Part shown: one piece after another, positions 1 to 7,340 of the stretch
How the letters are laid out: every line of letters begins with the position of its first letter
Position numbering within the stretch: position 1 is the stretch's first letter
From: Gracilaria caudata
Lineage: Eukaryota > Rhodophyta > Florideophyceae > Gracilariales > Gracilariaceae
DNA length: 13,659 bases
Reading direction: 5' to 3'
Assembly (NCBI GenBank): GCA_030374735.1
Contig: JASCIV010000712.1
Location: 1 to 13,659, forward strand
Notes under the pieces: model-generated
The model's input: only the letters and a program-made list of their open reading frames with translations
Told to the model about the DNA's origin: nothing
The model's database searches: none
Made by a program: the position numbers and the translations under genes

Positions 1-511
1 GCGACTGGTATTTCCGGCGTTTAAGCTCTTCCGCCTTGGTCGCTGCCCCCGCTGCTTGTTTGGAAGCGCAGACAATGTAGGTTTGGTTTTTGGGACTAAC
101 GATGGTAACATCAATACCCAAGGGTTGCTCCGCTAACCTTGGATCGTCAATTAGCAGGTCCAAGCGCTGTTGCTGCACTTCTGGTAGATGACCCTGACAT
201 GGAAATCGCCACTCTCTTTCTACATGCAAGCAAGCCGGTGGTTGTTTCAGTAATATGTAGAGTGTGTCTCGCAAAGCATTGTGGCGGCGGGTAGACCCAG
301 TCCCTACTGGACAAGCCATGGCATGGTATCCCATGTCGTCTAAAGGTTGAACGGTGGTATACTGGGACGCAGCACAAGCGTTGCATGGAACATTTCCGCC
401 AAACATCCTCTCACCGATACGGAGCTCCACCATAGTCTTCCATAACTCAGGTGCAACAGTAGGATTGTAGTGAGGACTTGGGTGAGATGTAAATGGGAGA
501 GCAGCTTCCAT
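1..511 (-). CDS. Partial retrotransposon-like protein: C-terminal CCHC knuckle and restriction-like endonuclease-type domain
   Basis: This minus-strand frame has no stop from the left edge up to 748. Its first in-frame ATG is at 509-511, and 170 residues are visible before it leaves the window. Numbering from that ATG, it shows C43-x2-C46, H63 and C67 (a CCHC knuckle), then RRHNALRDTLYILL at 75-88, E98, RLDLLID at 116-122, IDVTIVSP at 133-140, and an Ala/Lys-rich AATKAEELKRRKY segment. This order (zinc knuckle, RHN-L, E, D, D-V, then A-K-Y) is what follows the reverse transcriptase in non-LTR retrotransposons with a PD-(D/E)XK-type endonuclease, and in related algal reverse transcriptase proteins. 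The frame from 512 to about 690 also reads like linker sequence (LSALVDRTDTNV onward), so the ATG may be internal to a longer ancestral protein. No reverse transcriptase domain is in the window. It is probably a 5'-truncated copy. The family call is firm; whether it is expressed or active is unknown. Confidence 0.72.
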   Translation of the reverse strand, partial: MEAALPFTSHPSPHYNPTVAPELWKTMVELRIGERMFGGNVPCNACAASQYTTVQPLDDMGYHAMACPVGTGSTRRHNALRDTLYILLKQPPACLHVEREWRFPCQGHLPEVQQQRLDLLIDDPRLAEQPLGIDVTIVSPKNQTYIVCASKQAAGAATKAEELKRRKYQS

Positions 512-693
512 TTGTGAGCAAGAACGGATTCGTGTTACTTTGAGTCGCGTTGCGGTGGCCGTAGAAGTCCAGTTTGGAGCTTTGGCGTCGTATATTCGAT
601 GAATTATGGCTTGTTGATAGACATGTTGGAAATGCAGTGTGGTGGGCTCGAGCTGGTGGCGCACGTTTGTATCAGTTCTGTCGACAAGTGCGG

Positions 694-771
694 ATAACGG
701 GGCACGAGACAGCCGAATTCGGTCCCGAGCCGAAGGCTCGGGACCAATTTAGCTGTCGAGTGACCCGTTAT
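694..771. repeat. Long imperfect inverted repeat (about 78-nt hairpin)
   Basis: A central perfect 11-bp stem, GGTCCCGAGCC (721-731) with GGCTCGGGACC (735-745), closes on a GAA loop. Outside it AATT (716-719) pairs with AATT (746-749) around one bulged C. GACAGC-type arms (708-713 with 752-757) and then ATAACGGG (694-701) with CCCGTTAT (764-771) continue the fold across small internal loops. Arms this long are unlikely by chance. It lies just upstream, in the reading direction, of the retroelement fragment, and it supplies the stop that closes that frame (749-751). It could be a small foldback element, a retroelement end structure, or a structured RNA. Confidence 0.7.
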
Positions 772-1056
772 TGCAAAAGCCCCTTAAATGCTGACAGTCT
801 GGATAACTATAACTGCTCCTCCCGCTCTGTGCTGCCAGTACGCGCATCGATGAGGAAAGTCACACGAGTGCTTTAGTCGCAGAGGCAGTAAGTGACGGCG
901 GTTGTCGACTCTTTGGAATTCGAAGGGCCAACCATTAGATTGCCGAGAAGCGTAGCAAGGTCGAGTTGCATCAAAACCAGATCGGGCTCACGGCAGACAC
1001 ATCTAGAAAGGCTTCATTTACAAATTCTCTGAACCAATCTTACATTTGCTTCCGTG
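772..1056. other. Spacer between hairpin and cysQ-like gene, presumed promoter region
   Basis: No credible gene was seen. Frames here are under about 35 codons. It should hold the promoter and 5' leader of the nucleotidase gene, but no clear TATA box or other element stands out. Confidence 0.4.
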
Positions 1057-1902
1057 ATGAGTGTTTCGATAAATATTTGCGGCGAGGACGTTGCGCTTGC
1101 GCCCATCATTGAAATTGCGGTAAAAGCTGGGGACGCGATTCTGAGTATATATGAAAAGCCAACTGAGAATTGGGGGATGCAGTCAAAGAGTGATGATTCA
1201 CCTCTCACTCAAGCAGATCTGGCCGCCAACGAGGTAATATGCTCAAGTCTGAAATCTCTCCATGGGTTTCCAATCATGTCGGAGGAGACAAAGGCAGCTC
1301 CATACGAAGAAAGGTCAGCCTGGCCTGCGTATTGGTGTGTCGATCCCTTGGATGGAACCAAAGAATTCATCAAAAGAAACGGCGAGTTCACCGTTAACAT
1401 TGCTTTAATGCAAGCTGTTGATCCGACGGATGTTTCTCTTGGAGCACGCCCAGTTCTTGGCGTAGTATATGCACCTGTTCTAAAGACTGTCTACTCTGGG
1501 ACATTTGAGCGCGGAGCGTTTATAAATACCGTGGGATCGGATGCGGTGCAAATGAAATGCAAGTCGTTTTCAGAAAAAGACGAAGGTCTTGTGCTGGTGT
1601 GCTCCAGAAGTCATTTGGACGAGCGCACGCAGAAATACGTCAGCGGTTTCAAGAATGCCACCACGAAGAGCATGGGCAGCAGCCTCAAGTTCATGTTGAT
1701 CGCAAGTGGCGAAGCCCACATCTATCCAAGAATGGCACCAACGATGGAATGGGATACTGCTGCTAGTCAAATCATTGTTGAAGAGGCCGGCGGTAAAGTT
1801 CTTCATGCGGACACGAACAAACCATTGAGGTACAACAAGGAGGAGCTGAGAAATCCCTACTTCTACGTCTTTGGAAGCCGTACTGAACAACTTGAACAAT
1901 AA
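1057..1902 (+). CDS. cysQ: 3'(2'),5'-bisphosphate nucleotidase, CysQ type (inositol monophosphatase superfamily)
   Basis: This encodes 281 residues, close to the usual length of bacterial CysQ. The family removes the 3'-phosphate from 3'-phosphoadenosine 5'-phosphate (PAP), the by-product of sulfation and of PAPS reduction, giving AMP; it is Mg-dependent and Li-sensitive. The sequence shows KSDDSPLTQAD at 44-54, SEE at 75-77 (metal ligand E76), DPLDGTKEFIKRNGEF at 96-111 (ligands D96 and D99), GSSLKF at 207-212, and EWDTAAS at 231-237 with the third metal Asp, D233, followed by EEAGG. All catalytic residues are intact. The ATG at 1057 follows an in-frame TGA at 1030; a GTG one codon earlier is not needed in a eukaryote. 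No convincing organelle presequence precedes the fold, so a cytosolic location is inferred. The stop codon overlaps an AATAAA hexamer (1898-1903). The DPLDGTKEFIKRNGEF run is typical of CysQ rather than of the longer HAL2/SAL1 enzymes. Confidence 0.93.
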   Translation: MSVSINICGEDVALAPIIEIAVKAGDAILSIYEKPTENWGMQSKSDDSPLTQADLAANEVICSSLKSLHGFPIMSEETKAAPYEERSAWPAYWCVDPLDGTKEFIKRNGEFTVNIALMQAVDPTDVSLGARPVLGVVYAPVLKTVYSGTFERGAFINTVGSDAVQMKCKSFSEKDEGLVLVCSRSHLDERTQKYVSGFKNATTKSMGSSLKFMLIASGEAHIYPRMAPTMEWDTAASQIIVEEAGGKVLHADTNKPLRYNKEELRNPYFYVFGSRTEQLEQ

Positions 1903-2073
1903 AACTTTCTGTGTAAGAGAGCGCATTTTGTTCTTGTGCATGTTTAGTACATCAAGTCTGGGATCACGACCGGGGCCTGTTCAACTCGCAAGGGAAGGAC
2001 TCGAACAGCCACAGTGAGAGGCAACAGTACCAGGGATATTCAAGGAAGGTGCTCAGCTTGGTTAAAGACAATT
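1903..2073. other. Convergent intergenic spacer, cysQ-like / PAN3
   Basis: A 171-bp gap holds the 3' ends of two genes that face each other. No strong hairpin or gene was seen. The AATAAA overlapping the upstream stop is the only polyadenylation-like signal noticed. Confidence 0.4.
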
Positions 2074-3552
2074 TTATCGATTTGGCAATCCCTGACGTGC
2101 ACGACGCAGTTCGTCCACAGATTGCAGCAAACATCGCCGCAGATCTTCATAAGTAGCTATCAAAAGTGATGCGCCATCTCGAGAGCTCAGCAAAACCTGT
2201 TCCGGAGAACCAACATCGAGTCTGGATAGGCATTCAACGACGTGTGCCATATCCAAAATTGGTTTTCCATTGGCGTCAACTCTATGGAACACGTAATCTC
2301 GAAACAGCTTAAGTAGGTAGCGATCTCCGGTTTCGGACCATTGCGGCTCAACGCCTGCGTCGCCTCTTTCATTCACAAATCCAAGAAGACCAAGTAACCT
2401 GAACATTCTGCTGGAATCAAACTCTACAAACAGCATGCTTTCCAGTGCGTCACAATGAGTCCAGACATTTCCAAGCTCCAGAGCAAGTCGTGGCCCAATC
2501 ATGCCAAGAATATGGTTCGTAGTAACCTGCGAAGTAGGAACTGCGGCACTTAGCAACGACATGACGAGCACTACGAAATCTTCGCTGTACGGAGTGAGAC
2601 GTCGCATGGCCTCCACTGCAACGTCCTCAGGCACGAGTAGTGCACCGCCACGAACAATCTTCGGATCTATTCGTAACGCAAGAACCGCGAGAATGTGCCC
2701 TACGCTTGAAAGATCACCTTTTTGCAACGCTGATACGCGATCGTTGGTGGTAGCAGCCCGCGGCGAGGTTGCTGGTAGATGATCTCCACCACTGGGATCA
2801 AACGCATCGCTGAGGCCCACGCAGCTCACTCTTACGCGATTTCGTCCGGTAACCAACACACGGCTGATCGTGAGCGCATCGCGTAACGCAAGTCGATTAG
2901 AATGTACAACAGCAACTGCAGAGAGTAGCTGAGAAGCGATCGCCCAAAGTGTAGCTTCCGGTAGAGGATGGTAGCGATGATCTGGTATTGGCGGATTCTT
3001 CAAGAAGACGTGAAACAGTGTCTCAGCTCTACTGGACAATTCATATACAAACACGACTTCGTTCGTTGCTCCCATGTTTGCCGCCGAGCGCGCCGTAAAC
3101 TGCCGTGTGGTAAACACCTCCTTCAAGCATAGCAGTGCGGGATGTCGGACGCGTTTCCACGCCTCTCCAGCACGCACAATTTGGGGACTTGGGGCCGGTG
3201 GGACGCCCACAATGCGCAACAACGCCGCAATGGAGCCCCTCGACGCAGAAACACCTTTGTAAAGAATGCCATGCGGACCTGCTCGCCCAAAGACTGGCGT
3301 CGGCCGCGCTTCAAGTGGTACAATTGCGTAGTAGGTGCCAACGTATTCGGGAACAGCATAAGTTGGATGGGCGCGGCCGAGTAACAGAGCAATTTCTGTT
3401 CGCGCTGACTCGCGAAGAGAAGGATTTGCGTACATATCGGCGCCAGGCTGAGCATTGTTCCATCTTCGACTGGGGACAAATTCTGCTGCCAGGGGAGAAG
3501 GTCTCTCCTGCGCGAAGCTTGGGCCGACCCGGCGATCGGGAGGAGGGCTCAT
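2074..3552 (-). CDS. PAN3: PAN3, regulatory subunit of the PAN2-PAN3 poly(A) deadenylase
   Basis: This encodes 492 residues. PAN3 dimerises, binds poly(A)-binding protein and recruits the PAN2 nuclease for the first, slow phase of mRNA tail shortening in the cytoplasm. A PAM2-like PABP-binding motif (PLAAEFVP) lies at 20-27. A pseudokinase domain covers about 70-350, with LLRIVG at 111-116, HPALLCLKEVFTT at 137-149, VFVYELSSRAET at 167-178, and LVTGRNRVRVSCVGLSDAF at 233-251. The latter replaces the usual catalytic loop and DFG region, as in PAN3 generally. The C-terminal knob at about 370-480 is the best match: MFRLLGLLGFVNER, WSETGDRYLLKLFRDYVFH (405-423), LSRLDVGSPEQ and TYEDLRRC. The N-terminal CCCH zinc finger found in many PAN3 proteins is absent. 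The start is well fixed: an in-frame stop lies two codons upstream (3556-3558) and A is at -3. It diverges from the BTB gene 1.7 kb away. Confidence 0.95.
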   Translation of the reverse strand: MSPPPDRRVGPSFAQERPSPLAAEFVPSRRWNNAQPGADMYANPSLRESARTEIALLLGRAHPTYAVPEYVGTYYAIVPLEARPTPVFGRAGPHGILYKGVSASRGSIAALLRIVGVPPAPSPQIVRAGEAWKRVRHPALLCLKEVFTTRQFTARSAANMGATNEVVFVYELSSRAETLFHVFLKNPPIPDHRYHPLPEATLWAIASQLLSAVAVVHSNRLALRDALTISRVLVTGRNRVRVSCVGLSDAFDPSGGDHLPATSPRAATTNDRVSALQKGDLSSVGHILAVLALRIDPKIVRGGALLVPEDVAVEAMRRLTPYSEDFVVLVMSLLSAAVPTSQVTTNHILGMIGPRLALELGNVWTHCDALESMLFVEFDSSRMFRLLGLLGFVNERGDAGVEPQWSETGDRYLLKLFRDYVFHRVDANGKPILDMAHVVECLSRLDVGSPEQVLLSSRDGASLLIATYEDLRRCLLQSVDELRRARQGLPNR

Positions 3553-5252
3553 TGTTCAGCAATGAGCATGGTGGAAGCCGCGGAGCAGTCGTGGTATTGG
3601 TGATGATGTTCACTTCTACATGGAGGCTTTTACTGTAGCGCAGTAGCGAAAAGGTGGAAATTGTGTGGCAAGGGCAGCGCTGCTGAGGAACAAAATGCCA
3701 CTTAAATTTTTGAGTTCTTCGCGATGTCACATGGGAATCCGCGTTGCTGCGATCAGTTGCAATGACGAATTGTTCGCCTCTCGCGGAAAATTACAGGGAT
3801 GATATCATAGACCCTGTACGAAGGGTAGCTGTAGCGTTCCTGCATGGACAGAGAAGGCACCGCAGGAGAAAGGTCAACCTCCGATCTCTCTACCATCGTA
3901 CACACATGATGCTTTGTAACCTTCAATTTACTTCTGCGTTCAACAGTGAGCGCGGCATCCCTAGAACCCTTTGGGTTACTGCAATGCTGCTGCCGAGATG
4001 ATACAGAACGTGGACGTGCGTAAGTACAAGGGTGAGCGAGTTCCACCAGGCATGGGGCTTTCTTAACGGGAAACGTGCAGCTTCTGAGCAAGACGCAGAG
4101 TTAACGATAAAGGGCATCGATAAGTTTCTACAGTTGCTTTTTGAGCCTTGCTTTGAAACCGGTCATGAAGGTACAGTATATGGCCATCTTACCGCCCAGT
4201 AACTTCTATAATGTAGGTACAGTTGTACCTATCTATACCCTTCTGAGAGCTTTCCTTTGTCACGATGACTATCGTCGCAACTTGGGCTCCCAAGGGACGG
4301 GAGAGGCCGCGACCACTCACTGGTGGCATGACAGCGATGTTTCCCCACGAAGACAGCATATGATGTCTATACGGACAAATACAACTGTTCCGCAGAAGGC
4401 ACGGCATGGATTACCTGGTCACAAAATCTGTGCGATCTGCAGAACAACTGCTTTCAAATCCCAATACAGCTTTGGAAAACCTCAAGGCCACGCGTTTCTC
4501 TCCATTCCTTTCATGGTCTTCCTTGCGACGAGTTCTGAGCGAGATATGCTAAACTACATTCCCTGCTTCAATACATGCCAGGCTCAACAATATTTGCTCA
4601 CAGGAACTAGATGAAAGCCAATTTCCAATAAAGTTCTCGGCTTGTTGGTGACTTTCCTTGTCAAGTTGTCGGGCCAAGAAGGTTCAGGACCAGGGAATTT
4701 CTGACCATCATCAGAATTGGGAACAGAACTAATTGCGTGCTGTCCGTGTACGGAAAGCTTACCGACCAGAGTTGCGTTGTTTGAAGTTTCCATCATCGAG
4801 GACAAGGGGGCCCCGGCGCATTTGACGCAATTAGCTACGAGCAGTAGAATTGGACCAACGATCTTCAGATCTTGGTGTGCTACCTGCAGTCTATTGTGAC
4901 CAGCTTCCGTTTCTTGTCCGCAAAGATTGACGTTTCCTCACACGTAACGCGAAGCGTCGTCAGAGTGACGGTTGGATCTACAGGCTCTTCACGAATAGGG
5001 CCCGTTAAGGTGACAGAAAGGGGAAGACATTTCAGTTTGCACTGCAGTCTTTCTTGGCCGCGTCCTTTCCCAGAATAGAGCAATTCACGCGACCCATCGC
5101 CGTGACCGCCTTTCTCTACCACCCACCTTCATCAAAAGGTTTTTGTTCTCCACCTGTTTTGGCTACCATAAAGTACTCGTTGGACTCACAAAATGGTCGT
5201 CGAAGCCTCAGGGTGAACGGATTTCTTTGAACTCATACACTCATTACAAGGA
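3553..5252. other. 1.7 kb divergent intergenic region, no recognised gene
   Basis: This separates the PAN3 and BTB start codons and should hold both promoters. Six-frame reading gives only short frames, several without an ATG, and none matches a family I know. The most protein-like stretch is on the minus strand: one frame at 4880-5122 and an adjoining frame down to 4584 (see findings). A perfect 8-bp inverted repeat, TAGGTACA-GT-TGTACCTA, lies at 4214-4231. No tRNA, rRNA or obvious snRNA was seen, and no TATA box is convincing for either gene. Confidence 0.5.
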
Positions 5253-7340
5253 ATGATGAACATTGTGCTCTATGCTCAAGTTCCAACAACAAATCCAGCT
5301 CCATCGCCCTGGAAAGCTGGACCAGGCTGTTCGTGGCGCTTGTGTGCAAACCGAAGTCGCCCACACGTTATTGCACTCTCTTTGCATTTTGTTCGGCATC
5401 AAACAGATTCGTCAGGGTTCATGATCGTAAATGTTGAATACCCTGATATTGCAACACGGCCGGTACAGAATTTGCACGTTGCACGACAATTACCGAAACA
5501 TCCTCGAGACTTCCAACTTCACTTGTCAAGCGGAGAACCATCAACGGAGATACACTTGCCATTGACCTACTCGCCCCCCGGCGAGAAAGTGATTGCGCTG
5601 AAGATAAGCGTAATGATGGAGGAACAGCCGACGTCCCCGACTGCAGTTCGAGACATTTTCTTTCCAAATCTAACAACATATGGCTCACAACGTCCACGCT
5701 CGTCTCCATCTGGGCTTCAAAACTCGGTTTCACACGCTCGTTCCCAGTCAAGAGAGCGTCACATTCGTACTCCATCACCAGAGGCTTCATCCATAATGTG
5801 GATCGATGAGAGAAAGTATTATTCTTCGGCGAGTAAGACATCGAGAGGCCGGTTCAACTTTGGCAAACGCTCTGCGGACAAGGAATTATCTGAATGTGTG
5901 AAAGGAGAACAGTGGATTTCTCGCAATATTGCCACGGATGAAGTTGATACACGGCCGTTACACGAACTGAGGTCTCTTCTGCTTGGAAGCGGTTTGGAAG
6001 CCAGAGCGAAACAGAGTCAGGGTTTGCACACTTTCTCGGATGTCACCCTGATCGTAAAAAGAGATGAAGGGGATGATGTAGAATTCTACTTGCATCGTTG
6101 CGTCCTTGCCATGGCATCCCCTGTATTTAGAGCAATGTTCACATGCAGCATGCGTGAAAGCCTAACTGGTCGTGTCGAATTATCATCCTTTGATGTTGCT
6201 ACGGTTAGCATTGCAGTTCGTCATATGTATGGGGAGAACATAGCGGATTCCGTCGACCAAAACCCGTTTGGCATATATAGGTTTGGCCATCTGTTTGACG
6301 TGTCTAGCTTGTTGGGGGTTACACAGAAGTTTTTGATATCCAAGATGTCTACTTCAACTTGCATTGACGTTCTAAACCTCGGTGTCTTCTTCAACGATAA
6401 CAAGCTGGAGGATCATGCCACGACCTATGTGTTGGAACATTTCTCAGAAATTTCATCAGTAAGGGAAACCCGCCAGAAGCTCTGTTCACTTCCACCGAAA
6501 CAATTTTTAGCTCTTCTTGAGTCAGACATGTTGGTCGCGACTGAACTAGAAATCTTCCTGGTCAGCATGAATTGGCTCTCGTATCATGAAGGTAGTGTCT
6601 CCGTCAAAGATGTTCTCCGGAGAATACGATGGCCATTGATGACACAACACATGTTCCGGACGGCGATGAATTCTCCCATGATCACTCGATTTCCGGCGCT
6701 ACGGAACTTCCTCAGGTCGTCCCGGACAACGATATCTCAGCATTTGAATGGGACTACACCCGGAAGACGAGTCATATTTGGGCATCCAATGGCCACGGTC
6801 CTAGTACCGGCGGTTCGCCAACCACCGGCTGCGCTTCTATATCTTCCTGAAGCCAATTCTTCCGGAACCCCTAAATCCGGATCAAATTTCACCCGACGGA
6901 ACACCCAAGAACAGAGATTGTCCTCCAGAAATGAGAAGGTTTTTGAATATGAGGGTTTGTCATGGGGGTTTCGAGCAGAACTGAGCACATGCAAGTCCCT
7001 TGGCTGCTCTCATAATAGATTGTCCGCCAGTCTTTGGCTCGAACAGAATGATGCGGGATCCGTCTCATCAACACCGCAACGAGAAGAACATGGGTCACAC
7101 TTGTTTCCCATGAAGGTCAAGGCGAGATGCATGGTGTGGAATAATGTGGGGGGGCAGCTCCATCACAAAGTCATAAATTTCACCTTCCAATCGTCGGGGT
7201 GGGCAAGCGGGTGGTGCGTAGAGGATATGCTCGGGGGACATGACCAGACCGAAGTGTTCTTTGGTAAGCTTTCATCGATTCGGGAGGTGGGACCTGTGTT
7301 ACAGGTAGCTATTGAAATATTGAAATGTGAAAAGGGATGA
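5253..7340 (+). CDS. BTB-BACK domain protein with beta-rich (MATH-like) N- and C-terminal regions
   Basis: This encodes 695 residues. The BTB/POZ domain lies at about 258-365: FSDVTLIVKRDEGDDVEFYL, HRCVLAMASPVFRAMF, then a repeat of hydrophobic helices. A BACK domain follows at about 370-475: CIDVLNLGVFF, LPPKQFLALLESDMLVATELEIF, MNWLSYHE and RRIRWPLM. BTB-BACK proteins usually act as dimeric substrate adaptors of CUL3 ubiquitin ligases; that role is inferred here. The N-terminal 125 residues and the C-terminal 560-692 are rich in alternating hydrophobics and aromatics (FEYEGLSWGFRAEL, VKARCMVWNNVG, FQSSGWASGWCVEDM). They resemble MATH/TRAF-type beta sandwiches, but weakly. A Ser/Arg/Pro-rich linker (about 145-200, with SRERH and TPSPE) may be phosphorylated. 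No Kelch repeats are present. The first ATG (a tandem ATGATG) follows an in-frame TGA at 5214. The domain call is strong; the flanking folds are tentative. Confidence 0.85.
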   Translation: MMNIVLYAQVPTTNPAPSPWKAGPGCSWRLCANRSRPHVIALSLHFVRHQTDSSGFMIVNVEYPDIATRPVQNLHVARQLPKHPRDFQLHLSSGEPSTEIHLPLTYSPPGEKVIALKISVMMEEQPTSPTAVRDIFFPNLTTYGSQRPRSSPSGLQNSVSHARSQSRERHIRTPSPEASSIMWIDERKYYSSASKTSRGRFNFGKRSADKELSECVKGEQWISRNIATDEVDTRPLHELRSLLLGSGLEARAKQSQGLHTFSDVTLIVKRDEGDDVEFYLHRCVLAMASPVFRAMFTCSMRESLTGRVELSSFDVATVSIAVRHMYGENIADSVDQNPFGIYRFGHLFDVSSLLGVTQKFLISKMSTSTCIDVLNLGVFFNDNKLEDHATTYVLEHFSEISSVRETRQKLCSLPPKQFLALLESDMLVATELEIFLVSMNWLSYHEGSVSVKDVLRRIRWPLMTQHMFRTAMNSPMITRFPALRNFLRSSRTTISQHLNGTTPGRRVIFGHPMATVLVPAVRQPPAALLYLPEANSSGTPKSGSNFTRRNTQEQRLSSRNEKVFEYEGLSWGFRAELSTCKSLGCSHNRLSASLWLEQNDAGSVSSTPQREEHGSHLFPMKVKARCMVWNNVGGQLHHKVINFTFQSSGWASGWCVEDMLGGHDQTEVFFGKLSSIREVGPVLQVAIEILKCEKG

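Noticed and set aside
574..876. 100-codon plus-strand frame overlapping the hairpin and retroelement region
   Set aside because: It starts with TTG, has no family motif, lies antisense to the retroelement-like frame, and runs through the inverted repeat.
3135..3638. 167-codon plus-strand frame
   Set aside because: It is antisense to PAN3, has no motif and no ATG of its own, and PAN3 on the other strand is firmly identified.
4141..4614. 157-codon plus-strand frame in the PAN3/BTB intergenic region
   Set aside because: It begins with TTG, its amino-acid composition is unremarkable, and no domain or motif is recognisable. Listed only as part of the intergenic region.
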